Source of the DNA: an uncultured Acidobacteriia bacterium | GTDB lineage: Bacteria > Acidobacteriota > Terriglobia > Bryobacterales > Bryobacteraceae | Direction: 5' to 3' | Assembly (NCBI GenBank): GCA_903828455.1 | Contig: CAIKMJ010000066.1 | Coordinates: 1-64,000 of the forward strand | DNA: 64,000 nucleotides | Part shown: positions 37,143-45,424 of the stretch, piece after piece | Layout of the letters: each line of letters begins with the position of its first letter | How positions within the stretch are numbered: position 1 is the stretch's first letter | Notes under the pieces: model-generated | Told to the model about the DNA's origin: nothing | Seen by the model: only the letters and a program-made list of their open reading frames with translations | The model's database searches: none | Program-made: the position numbers and the translations under genes

Positions 37143-37232
37143 GCAAGTTGTCAGTGGTTTCACCACTGCACTCTCCATCGTCGGCCTCCCGGCTCGACGC
37201 TGTCGCTCAACTTGCAAGGGGGCAATGCCCCC
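37143..37232. other. Candidate origin of transfer (oriT)
   Basis: Immediately before the mobilisation genes there are three nested inverted repeats: GCAAGTTG (37143-37150) with CAACTTGC (37208-37215), CAGTGGT/ACCACTG (37152-37168) and GGGGGCAATGCCCCC (37218-37232), extended by GCAA/TTGC. The region lies 61 bases upstream of mobC. The position and symmetry match known oriT layouts, where the relaxase nicks near a hairpin. The nick site cannot be named from the sequence. Confidence 0.5.
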
Positions 37233-37293
37233 GTTGCATCCCCACTGCGCTCGCCACCTCGTTTTGCCTGGGCACGAGCAGGGGGCTTTGCGC

Positions 37294-37701
37294 ATGATTC
37301 CGGAAGTAACGCCGAGTAAGCCCAACCGCGGCGCAAAGGGCGGTCGCGTGCGGGTCGTAGCCTCACGCGTCTCCGAGGAAGAGTATGTCCATCTCAGCCA
37401 AAAGGCCCGCGACGCGGGGCTCAAAATTGGAGGCTACCTGCGGGCCTGCGGGCTTGGCAATCCGGGCCTGAGGGCAAGACGGAGCCCGCCTCTAAATGCC
37501 GAACTTCTTGCCTATGCCGTCGCGCAGCTGAACCGGGTCGGAAACAATCTGAATCAGCTCAACCGACGGCTGAATGGCGTGCATCCCGTTGGCGCGACGG
37601 CCGCACAGGTACTATCGGAACTCCGCGCCACCATCCGCCAGATATGTGATTCACTAGGACACCGCGAACGCCATGATCGCGAAGGGCAACACACACCATA
37701 G
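37294..37701 (+). CDS. mobC: MobC-like mobilisation accessory protein
   Basis: ATG at 37294 gives 135 residues, MIPEVTPSKPNRGAKGGRVR, then VVASRVSEEEYVHLSQKARD, GLKIGGYLRACGLG and the MobC hallmark LNRVGNNLNQLNRRLNG. MobC proteins bind oriT as ribbon-helix-helix dimers and help the relaxase. A start further up at 37225 runs through the oriT hairpin and was rejected. The gene overlaps the relaxase start by 29 bases. Confidence 0.85.
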   Translation: MIPEVTPSKPNRGAKGGRVRVVASRVSEEEYVHLSQKARDAGLKIGGYLRACGLGNPGLRARRSPPLNAELLAYAVAQLNRVGNNLNQLNRRLNGVHPVGATAAQVLSELRATIRQICDSLGHRERHDREGQHTP

Positions 37702-40357
37702 TGGCACGCGACTCGCGGCCTACATGCTTCGCGCCAAGGACGGCGAGAAGGTTCAGGTAGCCGAACTCCGCGGCTTCGCATCAGATGACATCCGCGAAGC
37801 TTTCAGGGCGGTTGACGTCATGGCCATCGGCACGCAATGTGAGAAACCGATGTTTCATGCGCAGGTCCGGCTTCGGGACGGTGAACGGCTCACGCCCGAC
37901 CAGTGGCGTCTTGTCGCGGACCGTATCGAAAGCAAACTCGGCCTTTCCGGACAGGCACGCGCGATTGTCTTCCACGTTAACCAGCAGACCCGCGACACTC
38001 ACATGCATATTGGCTGGTCGCGCATTGACGAGGAAACGGTCACCGCGAGGAATCTTGCATTCTTTAAGCTTCGCCTCAAAGAAGTCGCGCGCGAACTCGA
38101 AAGCGAACTTCGGCTAACACCAGTTTCAAGCCGCCGCAAGCATCCCGAAATGGCCGCAACGCGCGCCGAGGATCAACAGGCCCGGCGGCTAGGAGTCGAT
38201 ATCAACAAAGTGCGGCGACAGATCCGCGACCTCTGGGATCAATCTTTCTCCGGGCAGGCTTTCGCGCGCTCGCTTGCAAATGTCGGTCTTACGATCGCGA
38301 AAGGTGACCGGCGCGACTTTGTCGTTGTCGATCCGCAGGGAGGTATACACGCCCTCGGCAAACGCATCCTTGGATGCCCCGTTTCCGAGGTGCGGGCGAA
38401 ATGCGCGGACCTTCAGCGGTCAGCCCTTCCGAGCATTGAGGAGGCGCGGACACAGATTTCACTAGCCCGCAATCTTCGTGATGCCAGACGTCTCTGGGCG
38501 CGTGCTTCGGCTGACATCGCACGACGTACCCAAAACGCAACCGTGCGACTACAAGCGTCCAGTGTTTCCTCTCCTGACCCTGACTACACGTCCCTCGGGG
38601 CGGAAGTGCTTGCGGCCGTGACGCGGAACCGGGCAACCTTCACGGCAGACGATATCGACCGATCTCTTCAACCACATGTTGCGCTGCGACCCGCACGTGA
38701 AAAGATCCTCATGCTCACGCTCGCGCACGACAGTATTGTCGCGTTGCCCACATCTAAAGGTTCGAGACCGCGATTCACGACAAGGGAGATCCTGCAGAGT
38801 GAACAAGAGGTTCTCGTCGCGTCGGCTGCCCTCAGTCAAGCGACCCACCATGGCATCAATGTCCGGCTTGATCCCAAGCGCTTTGGCACCATATCGGCGG
38901 AACAGTGGCGCGCTGTTCTTCACTCCACGAAGAGCTCGGGTCTCAGCATCATCGATGGGCAGGCCGGTACCGGAAAGAGCTACACCATGGCAGCCATCCG
39001 GGATGCCTACAGCGCCAGCGGCTACCGCATCATCGGTCTTTCTCCCACCAACGCCGTTGCCCAGGCGATGAAGGAGGAAGGCTTTGCCGTCGCGCGGACT
39101 GTTCATAGCGAATTGCTCGGTCTCCAAGCTGGCCGAACCCGCTGGAACGAGCGCACTGTCGTCATGGTTGACGAGGCGGCCATGCTCAACACGCGCATTG
39201 TGGGCCAACTCGCCGCGCGCGCGCAGGAAGCAGGCGCCAAGCTCATTCTGGTGGGCGATGACCGCCAACTCTCCAGCATCGAGAGAGGCGGGATGTTTGA
39301 GGTTTTGAAGCAACGGCACGGCGCCGCCCAACTCACGGAAGTCCGCCGCCAAAAGAGAGCCGAAGAGCGTACCGCCTCCGGCCTTATGGCCAAGGGTCGG
39401 TTTGCGGAAGCTCTTTCGTCTTACGCGAGACAAGGATCGATTAATTGGTCCGAGCGACAGAGTGATTCCGGCCGTGATTTGATCCGGCGCTGGGCTCGGG
39501 ACAGCGCTCGTGATCCTGCCAAAACGCGCTTCGTCTTTGCCTACACCAACAGCGATGTCGATCAACTGAACGAGGCGATACGGGATATTCGCCTAGGACG
39601 GAGCGAGTTGGGGCGATCCTACTTTGTCGAAACAAAACACGGTCTTGCCCAGTTCGCAGTTGGCGACCGTGTTCAGTTCACAGGAACCGACAAGCGCCTC
39701 GGTCTCTACAACGGGCAAGCCGGAACCGTTCGGTCAACCGATGGCCGCAGAATGAGCGTCATCCTCGATGGCAAAGCCGCTTCCTGCGTCAGTTTCAACA
39801 TCGCCCAATTTCGGGACTTCCGGCATGGTTATGCCGGGACGATTTACAAAGGGCAGGGGCGTACGATCGATGCGACCTACCTCTATCATTCCGAGCACTG
39901 GCGGAATTCGAGCAGCTATGTCGCTATGACGCGGCACAGTCACTCGGTCGATCTTTTCGTTGCGCGCGAAATTGCGAGCGACCTTTCCGAACTGGCCCGT
40001 CAAATGGCACGGCTTGAGGAACGGCGTGCGGCCTCGTTCTATCTGGCCGAAGACAAGCTGTCGTTCCCGCCGCCTAAGGCCCAGCCGTTTGCGGAGAAGC
40101 GAACCGCTGCAACGGTGCTGCCCGAAACGGCGCGCCTGCCGGATGTCGGTCAGCACGTCAATATCGTTGCGGCATGGCATGCCCATAAGGAACTCACCAA
40201 ACCGGACTTGGCGGAATCCGTTTCCCCTGCGGTGATCGATTGGGAACGGAGCTTCCGTGATCCCGTCTATCGCAAGCAGATTGAGCAAACGATCCGGCAA
40301 GCACGAGCGCAGAACCTCGGTCCCGCCCGATCCACAGGCCGAGAACGGGAACGATGA
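37673..40357 (+). CDS. Relaxase-helicase fusion (VirD2-type nuclease plus SF1 helicase)
   Basis: The 894-aa protein has an N-terminal relaxase domain (1-~200): Tyr 17 in RLAAYMLRA, and the metal-binding His set VNQQTRDTHMHIGWSRID (His 110 and 112). The C-terminal helicase has Walker A DGQAGTGKSYT (about 428-438), VMVDEAAML, LVGDDRQLSSI, and UvrD_C_2-like YKGQGRTIDATYL and SYVAMTRHSHSVDLF near 730-765. It should nick oriT and unwind the DNA. The C-terminus ends VIDWERSFRDPVYRKQ and an Arg-rich tail (STGRERER), matched in the 215-aa gene at 41022. Confidence 0.92.
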   Translation: MIAKGNTHHSGTRLAAYMLRAKDGEKVQVAELRGFASDDIREAFRAVDVMAIGTQCEKPMFHAQVRLRDGERLTPDQWRLVADRIESKLGLSGQARAIVFHVNQQTRDTHMHIGWSRIDEETVTARNLAFFKLRLKEVARELESELRLTPVSSRRKHPEMAATRAEDQQARRLGVDINKVRRQIRDLWDQSFSGQAFARSLANVGLTIAKGDRRDFVVVDPQGGIHALGKRILGCPVSEVRAKCADLQRSALPSIEEARTQISLARNLRDARRLWARASADIARRTQNATVRLQASSVSSPDPDYTSLGAEVLAAVTRNRATFTADDIDRSLQPHVALRPAREKILMLTLAHDSIVALPTSKGSRPRFTTREILQSEQEVLVASAALSQATHHGINVRLDPKRFGTISAEQWRAVLHSTKSSGLSIIDGQAGTGKSYTMAAIRDAYSASGYRIIGLSPTNAVAQAMKEEGFAVARTVHSELLGLQAGRTRWNERTVVMVDEAAMLNTRIVGQLAARAQEAGAKLILVGDDRQLSSIERGGMFEVLKQRHGAAQLTEVRRQKRAEERTASGLMAKGRFAEALSSYARQGSINWSERQSDSGRDLIRRWARDSARDPAKTRFVFAYTNSDVDQLNEAIRDIRLGRSELGRSYFVETKHGLAQFAVGDRVQFTGTDKRLGLYNGQAGTVRSTDGRRMSVILDGKAASCVSFNIAQFRDFRHGYAGTIYKGQGRTIDATYLYHSEHWRNSSSYVAMTRHSHSVDLFVAREIASDLSELARQMARLEERRAASFYLAEDKLSFPPPKAQPFAEKRTAATVLPETARLPDVGQHVNIVAAWHAHKELTKPDLAESVSPAVIDWERSFRDPVYRKQIEQTIRQARAQNLGPARSTGRERER

Positions 40358-40430
40358 TGAGCCGGGGGGCTGGCGGAACCCTCAGGCGCCAACGTAGACG
40401 CGATGAAAGGCAAGACCCTCTTCCTGCCAG

Positions 40431-40467
40431 TTCCTTACGGGTCAGGGCGGTTTCCTGTTGTAAGGAA
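40431..40467 (+). repeat. Inverted repeat in the gap after the relaxase gene
   Basis: TTCCTTAC (40431-40438) pairs with GTAAGGAA (40460-40467), with a second TTTCCT/AGGAAA option inside. The 40358-40650 gap has no convincing gene; a 72-aa frame there lacks any family feature. The hairpin may be a terminator-like or regulatory structure. Confidence 0.35.
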
Positions 40468-40650
40468 ATCTTCGGCTGGGCTGCGGGCCAGCTACGGGCA
40501 CGATCCGGTTCCCGGCCCCGCCAGCGGGTGCTCATGCGCTTTGCTCTTTTCCCTGGCCTTTCCAGATCATTTCTGCAATAGTCGCCAGACCGATGCCGCG
40601 GGTAACGGTAGTGCTTTTTAAAAGGACAGATTTGCAAATCGGATCGCTTT

Positions 40651-40983
40651 GTGGAGACGGGTATGAACGACTATCTCAGGGAATCGCAGCTTGCACAGCG
40701 CATCGCGCGGCTCGAACGGGACCTTCGCGCGTCAGAGAGCAGGGTTGAGAAGTTGGAACAGCATATTGAGCGCCTCTATTTCGATCGCAACCACTGCTAC
40801 AAGACGCATCTGTTTCACTCCCGGCGGGTCCTAGCCATCATCGAGCGCTTGACGCTTTTGGAGGACGAAGCATTCCCGGAGATGGGCCAAACGCTGAATC
40901 GGCTTGAAAAGATTGTCGGTCCCATGGATGACTGGTGTTTTGAAAACCCGTTGGACGAAAGAACCGTTTCCCCGAAGGACTGA
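40651..40983 (+). CDS. Coiled-coil hypothetical protein (110 aa)
   Basis: The product has a strong heptad pattern (LAQRIARLERDLRASESRVE, then LEQHIERLYF) and a helical rest (RRVLAIIERLTLLED). No family was recognised. It lies 38 bases before the 215-aa gene and could be co-transcribed. The first Met (METGMNDYL) might be replaced by the fifth residue. Confidence 0.62.
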   Translation: METGMNDYLRESQLAQRIARLERDLRASESRVEKLEQHIERLYFDRNHCYKTHLFHSRRVLAIIERLTLLEDEAFPEMGQTLNRLEKIVGPMDDWCFENPLDERTVSPKD

Positions 40984-41021
40984 TAAAATAGGCATGCCGC
41001 TCTTTTTCGGGCTGGCATCGT

Positions 41022-41669
41022 ATGGTCGAACGCGAAACCGGTCGCGAAGAGGAGTTCCGCAAGCCTGCGGTTGAAGTAACTCAGCGGCCGACAAATGAAT
41101 CTGCACGTGATTCGGAGCGTCAGGAGGGATTCCGCGCTCAGGCTGCTGCCCTCACTCATCAATACTTAGAGGAGCCCAAACGGCCCGATCCCGATTTAAC
41201 GAATACCCGATCCGAAGGTGACCGGGCCAACCCGACTAGAGAGCAAGACCGGACCGAACATTTCAATCTTGCCGACGCAGTGAACGCCAAGATGGACGCC
41301 TACAAGGAAAAACTGCAGGTTGATCACGACAAGGGGCAAATATCCCGCGAGGAAATGGTCCGCCGCGAGAAGCTCTACGATCAGGATCTTGCGCGTGCAA
41401 TTCAGCAGACGCCTCTAGGGCAGCAGGTTAAGCTCCCCGATCCAACGCCCGCACACACCAGCGAGGAGGCTCGACGAGCCAACCGTCCCGGGAGTCCCTC
41501 TCAGGAATCGCAGGTGATTGATTGGGGGCGATCGGCGGTCGATCCCCAGTATCGGAAGCAAGTTGAACAGGAACTCCGGGCCGCCCGCGCCGCGGGCATG
41601 CAGATCGAAAAAGGCGCAGGCCGCGATGGGCAGCAGCAGACGGGCCGCAGCCGCGGACGCGAACTGTGA
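41022..41669 (+). CDS. Element protein sharing the relaxase C-terminal tail motif
   Basis: The 215-aa product is hydrophilic, mostly charged and probably disordered in the first part. Its C-terminal VIDWGRSAVDPQYRKQVEQ and RAARAAGMQ region aligns with VIDWERSFRDPVYRKQIEQ and RQARAQNLG of the relaxase, and both end in Arg-rich tails (GRSRGREL here). As a working idea, the tail is a coupling-protein recognition signal and the protein travels with the DNA or aids the relaxosome. Its function is otherwise unknown. Confidence 0.7.
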   Translation: MVERETGREEEFRKPAVEVTQRPTNESARDSERQEGFRAQAAALTHQYLEEPKRPDPDLTNTRSEGDRANPTREQDRTEHFNLADAVNAKMDAYKEKLQVDHDKGQISREEMVRREKLYDQDLARAIQQTPLGQQVKLPDPTPAHTSEEARRANRPGSPSQESQVIDWGRSAVDPQYRKQVEQELRAARAAGMQIEKGAGRDGQQQTGRSRGREL

Positions 41670-41743
41670 CTGATTGATTGGCTTTTCGGGCCAAGTACTT
41701 CGCGTGATTCTTGCGCTTGATCAAAGCTCTTGTCTGGAGCACC

Positions 41744-42058
41744 ATGCCAAGGATGATTCGCGCCGAAGCGTCTACGAAATTGACCGATAGCATGCTGCTG
41801 CCATGCCCATTCTGTGGGCATTCCGCCCTTCTCAGAGCCGATAGCAGAGACGGCGGCTGGACAGTCGAATGCCCAAACGTGCAGCACGGCACAGGCCCTG
41901 ACGCCTGCCCAGTGTCACCGAGCACCCTTCCCAGTGTGTCTGCTTCGGCCGCTATTGGCTTCTGGAACACACGCCGTCCAATCCAGATGGCTCCACCCTT
42001 GGATGACGAGGAATTTGCCGTCGCCTTGGAACTCTCCCGTTCAGCCGCTATGTACTAA
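41744..42058 (+). CDS. Lar-like restriction-alleviation-type zinc-ribbon protein
   Basis: ATG at 41744 after a GGAG site gives 104 residues. LLPCPFCGHSALLRADSRDG, then WTVECPNVQH, and an A-x-x-FWNTR end match the Lar family pattern of CPFCG ... C ... A..WN-R. Lar-family proteins of phage relax host restriction; here the pattern is short and only suggestive. It sits in the element between the tail-motif gene and the second recombinase. Confidence 0.65.
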   Translation: MPRMIRAEASTKLTDSMLLPCPFCGHSALLRADSRDGGWTVECPNVQHGTGPDACPVSPSTLPSVSASAAIGFWNTRRPIQMAPPLDDEEFAVALELSRSAAMY

Positions 42059-42185
42059 TTCGCGCAACGTCGTTTCCAACTTGGCATCATTCGCCTGACG
42101 GCAGAAAGGCCAGCAGGGAAGCAGACTCGTGATGTCCATCTGCGGACGGACTTCCGGATGCTGGGCCTTTGAGCATGCCACTTTG

Positions 42186-42211
42186 CTCTTGATAACAGAT
42201 TTTATCGAGAG
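42186..42211. promoter_or_regulatory. Imperfect palindrome upstream of the second recombinase
   Basis: CTCTTGATA (42186-42194) and TATCGAGAG (42203-42211) are symmetrical with one G-T mismatch and separated by 8 bases (ACAGATTT). The spacing and size fit a tyrosine recombinase core site or an operator. The gene start follows 12 bases later. Role not proven. Confidence 0.35.
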
Positions 42212-42223
42212 TAAGATCCGCCG

Positions 42224-43189
42224 ATGAATTCGGGCCGAATACCAGCAAAACTCACCAAGAAGACGCGTCTATTGACGGCCGCCGAATTCAAGCGATTGGC
42301 TGACGTTCCGCCGGAGGTCGAGTGGTTCAAGAACATCCGGAACCCGCACACGAAGCGTGCCTACCGAAATGCCATTCGGGACTTCATGCAGTTTGCCGGG
42401 ATTCAGCGACCGGAGGAATTCCGGCTTGTGACGCCAGCTCACGTGATCGCCTGGCGGGATGACCTTGGTGATCGTGTTCTGACCGGCACCACGATCCGGC
42501 ACCGGCTCGCGGCTCTCTCCGCTCTGTTTCAGTACCTCTGCGACAAACATGCGGTGACACACAATCCGGTGAAGGGGATCAAACGGCCAAGAACCGAAGG
42601 CGACGAGGGCAAGACGCCTGCCATCGCGGATCATCAGGCGCGGAGGTTGCTCGTCACTCCTCCGGAGAAGTCTTTCAAAGGCCTGCGGGATCGCGCCATA
42701 CTCGCCACCCTGCTCTATCACGGCCTTCGACGGGAAGAACTGTGCAAGCTCACCGTCGCCGATTTCAGACACGAACGTCGAGGCGTTCAGCATCTCCGCG
42801 TATCGGGCAAGGGCGAGAAAACTCGCTATATCCCGCTTCATGGCGTTGCGAAGGACCTGATCGAGGAGTATCTCGCGCGAGCCGGTCACAGCACGGATCA
42901 CCGAGGCGCGCTCTTTCGACCCCTGAGGAACAGCAAAGGGGGCGGCAGGGAAAAGGCAATTACACCGGACGGCGTTTACAAGCTGGTTCGGCATTATGCC
43001 GGCATCCTCGGCATCGAGATCGGGGCTCACGCGCTGCGCGCCACTGCGGCGACCAATGCCCTCGATCACCAGGCCGATATCGCAAAGGTGCAGGAATGGC
43101 TGGGGCATTCACACATTGCTACGACACGTCTCTACGACCGTCGGCAGACGAGACCGGAGGACAGCCCGACGTTCAAGGTCTCGTACTGA
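42224..43189 (+). CDS. Tyrosine recombinase (XerC/D-like)
   Basis: The 321-aa product has an N-terminal core-binding part (NPHTKRAYRNAIRDFMQFAG), then the catalytic domain: Arg in YHGLRREELCKL (about 168), Lys in SGKGEKTRYIPL, HALRATAATNAL (His-x-x-Arg), LGHSHIATT and Tyr in RLYDRR. It differs in size and pattern from the integrase at 28178. It could integrate the second half of the island or resolve multimers. It lies next to a candidate palindrome and before the ubiquitin-like locus. The 170 bases after it hold no gene I can see. Confidence 0.93.
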   Translation: MNSGRIPAKLTKKTRLLTAAEFKRLADVPPEVEWFKNIRNPHTKRAYRNAIRDFMQFAGIQRPEEFRLVTPAHVIAWRDDLGDRVLTGTTIRHRLAALSALFQYLCDKHAVTHNPVKGIKRPRTEGDEGKTPAIADHQARRLLVTPPEKSFKGLRDRAILATLLYHGLRREELCKLTVADFRHERRGVQHLRVSGKGEKTRYIPLHGVAKDLIEEYLARAGHSTDHRGALFRPLRNSKGGGREKAITPDGVYKLVRHYAGILGIEIGAHALRATAATNALDHQADIAKVQEWLGHSHIATTRLYDRRQTRPEDSPTFKVSY

Positions 43190-43359
43190 CCGCGAGCGAT
43201 GGAACATGTAAGCCAGGCGGTCCGTGTTGTTATGTCAGCGGCTCTATCGATGCGACCGCATACCTCCCCACCGTGAGAGGCGGTGATCGGCAACAGAACC
43301 ACGGGCGCACTCACAAGACAATCTCCCCTTGGATCGGCGATTGAGAATCGACGCGTCGC

Positions 43360-43755
43360 TCAACACCGCCCCATAATCCAATCCCAGAGCCGCTTGAGAG
43401 GTCCACGGCGTTTGCGATCGAGTTCCGCGTAGTACTCACGTCGGCGCTTCTCTTCGGCACAGCGGCCGGCTACGATTTCCGCGCGAGACCACTTCTCGGC
43501 CCACCGGACCTCTCCGCGATCAATCAAATAATGAGACTGACAGGCATGTTGCCAGTTGCCGACTGAAGGCCGCAAGCTCGGTCCATTTCTCGTCTCTTGG
43601 ACAGACCATTCTGTCGGTCCGAGGGGTGTCTTGACCTTCGAACCGCACCCGCAGGCACAGAGATGCAGCGCTATATCGAATTCTTCGGAGACATAGAGAA
43701 TGCCGGGGTTGAGTTCCTTCGGCATGTACCGCACGCGCTGCATCGCGAACTTCAT
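43360..43755 (-). CDS. DUF6527 protein, last gene of the ubiquitin-like operon
   Basis: The 131-aa product has a metal-site-like cluster HLCACGCGSKVKTPLG (Cys 33, 35, 37) and GNWQHACQSHYLIDRGE (Cys 72, His 70 and 75), then a charged tail (CAEEKRRREYYAELDRKRRG). I recognise this as the DUF6527 pattern, which is known to me as a companion of ThiF and multiubiquitin genes; its biochemistry is not settled. Its ATG shares one base with the E1 stop (TGATG), so translation is coupled. It could bind zinc and act as a ligase, conjugation or processing factor. Confidence 0.75.
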   Translation of the reverse strand: MKFAMQRVRYMPKELNPGILYVSEEFDIALHLCACGCGSKVKTPLGPTEWSVQETRNGPSLRPSVGNWQHACQSHYLIDRGEVRWAEKWSRAEIVAGRCAEEKRRREYYAELDRKRRGPLKRLWDWIMGRC

Positions 43756-44936
43756 CAGAGTTCCGACTCCCCAGCGGTCTTGAGGTCACCAATGTCCAGC
43801 AGAAGGTGATATAGCGGTTCCTCTTCGAAATAGAACCCACGGAGCTGCTTGAACCGGATCACGGCGAGGCAGGCATTCAGTGCGTTGATCTCAGCAATCT
43901 GAATATTGGTCCGGTATATGTCGTCCGGCTGATCGGACACTTCGGCCAGCCTCTTGTCACGAATCTGTTGCGCGTTTTCCGGGGAATAATATGTGGCGCG
44001 CACCATACCGTTGATCGGTCCCCTCTTCCGGTTCAGGCCAATACCCACGTCGATAAAGGGGATGCGCTTGGCGATCAGAATGTCGAAGATTTCCGAACGG
44101 GCTGATTCCTTATCGACGCACACGAACGCGAAGGTCACGCCTTCGAGATCGGCACCGGACGATGCATCGATCCGCTTGCGCTCGATCCTCAGCCCATGGC
44201 GGAGATTCCCGTAACGGCCGCTATGAACTTCTGCCTTTGGTCTTCCCAACTCGTCTTCCGTAAGCCTTCCCGGTGCCCGAAATGCGTTATGAACATGGAA
44301 GAAATCAAAATCGAAGCCGCGGATTTCCCGCACCGGCATTCTTACGAGAAAATCAAGAAGATAGCCGCCGGTTCCACCGAGGCCAATGACCGCGATAACA
44401 TCCTCCGAGAACAGAGCCGACAGATCTCCGATCTCAGCGCGGCTGGTGAGCGAGTCCTGGAACTTGAACACGGAATTGGGCATCCGCTGATCCGAACGAA
44501 ACGTATAAGGATTTGCATCGTAGAGTTCCATCGCTGGTCCGGCAATGATCGTCAGATAGCTCTCGATCTTCTCGAAGAAATCCGCGAATACACCGCTCGG
44601 TTTGGGCTTGTTTGAAAAGCTTCTCTGGACGATAACGTCTTCGAACCCCTTGCCCAACGCCAGCCTCGTCGGACCGCCACCCAGGTTTGGGATCGGCTTG
44701 CTGTCGAGGCCATAGGGTACCGAGCCGGAGAACCAGACCTGGTGGTCCTCCTGTCTCATCGTCAGCTTGTCGACAGGCACCAGCTTCGTGACAAAGGCAG
44801 CCCATTGGAGTTGCCTCCGTTCGTCAAGATACGGGATGTCCCGCACCACCAGATAGCCTTCGTCGATGGCGACGGCATACCCCTTTTCGAGCAGCCGCCG
44901 CAAATCGTCGTTATGACTGACCAGTTTCTGAAACAC
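43755..44936 (-). CDS. E1-like ThiF adenylyltransferase with a DUF6791-like N-terminus
   Basis: The 393-aa protein has a C-terminal ThiF/E1 domain: GLGGTGG (185-191), acidic DFDFF, NAFRAPG (Asn 217 and Arg 220), GRPKAE (Lys 234) and VCVDKESAR (Asp 275), all the adenylation positions. The first ~170 residues (DLRRLLEKGYAVAIDEGYLV, then VWFSGSVPYG) look like the DUF6791 region seen before some bacterial E1 domains. It should adenylate and perhaps thioester-link the upstream ubiquitin-like protein. The conserved catalytic cysteine is not certain. It overlaps the upstream gene by 26 bases. Confidence 0.88.
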   Translation of the reverse strand: MFQKLVSHNDDLRRLLEKGYAVAIDEGYLVVRDIPYLDERRQLQWAAFVTKLVPVDKLTMRQEDHQVWFSGSVPYGLDSKPIPNLGGGPTRLALGKGFEDVIVQRSFSNKPKPSGVFADFFEKIESYLTIIAGPAMELYDANPYTFRSDQRMPNSVFKFQDSLTSRAEIGDLSALFSEDVIAVIGLGGTGGYLLDFLVRMPVREIRGFDFDFFHVHNAFRAPGRLTEDELGRPKAEVHSGRYGNLRHGLRIERKRIDASSGADLEGVTFAFVCVDKESARSEIFDILIAKRIPFIDVGIGLNRKRGPINGMVRATYYSPENAQQIRDKRLAEVSDQPDDIYRTNIQIAEINALNACLAVIRFKQLRGFYFEEEPLYHLLLDIGDLKTAGESEL

Positions 44937-45390
44937 TGAACACCATCCTGTTCTTCACTTTCACGGAGCCGCCGGGCGAGAGGGTGCCCTCCGGCTTGTG
45001 GGCGGGCCCGTTCTTGTACTTCACCGAATATGTAATCTCGGGATGATTCGGGTAGTCGGGATTATCGAGTGTCACGACCTGGGCGCAGGTGATCTCGCGT
45101 TCGTTCCACTCGAACGGAGTTCCGTTCACGATGATCGTGACTTCCTGCGTGACCGGCGGGCCGCTGTGAAAGTGCTCATCTTCCTTCAGGTGGATGACCT
45201 CTGGCCCGTTGGGGATAACTTTGTCCTCGTGATCGCCGGTCACCTCGCGGTAAAGAACAAGGCTGTGCGCGATATTGGCCAACGGGTAGAGCGCAGCCCC
45301 GGTTGTCGGGTTGGGGGATTCAAACCGGTGCTGATCGATATGAATCCGTACCTGATGTTCGTGTTCAAGATGATGAAACCCTGGTGTCAT
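44911..45390 (-). CDS. Multiubiquitin protein (two beta-grasp ubiquitin-like domains)
   Basis: The 159-aa product has two related beta-grasp modules: HQVRIHIDQHRFESPNPTTG (first) and VTIIVNGTPFEWNEREITCA with VVTLDNPDYPNHP (second). Each has the I-x-I-D/N-G/Q-x-x-F strand opening of the multiubiquitin family. It ends MVFSVSETGQS, with one Gly near the tail but no final di-glycine. It is likely the conjugated modifier. It is the second gene of the operon, 34 bases after the 325-aa gene and overlapping the E1 gene. Confidence 0.85.
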   Translation of the reverse strand: MTPGFHHLEHEHQVRIHIDQHRFESPNPTTGAALYPLANIAHSLVLYREVTGDHEDKVIPNGPEVIHLKEDEHFHSGPPVTQEVTIIVNGTPFEWNEREITCAQVVTLDNPDYPNHPEITYSVKYKNGPAHKPEGTLSPGGSVKVKNRMVFSVSETGQS

Positions 45391-45424
45391 TTTCTTCTCC
45401 TTAATGTATGTGCCGCGATCAGCA

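Noticed and set aside
40403-40621. 72-aa frame after the relaxase gene
   Set aside because: No ribosome site or conserved pattern; it contains the inverted repeat and is Pro/Ser-rich noise.
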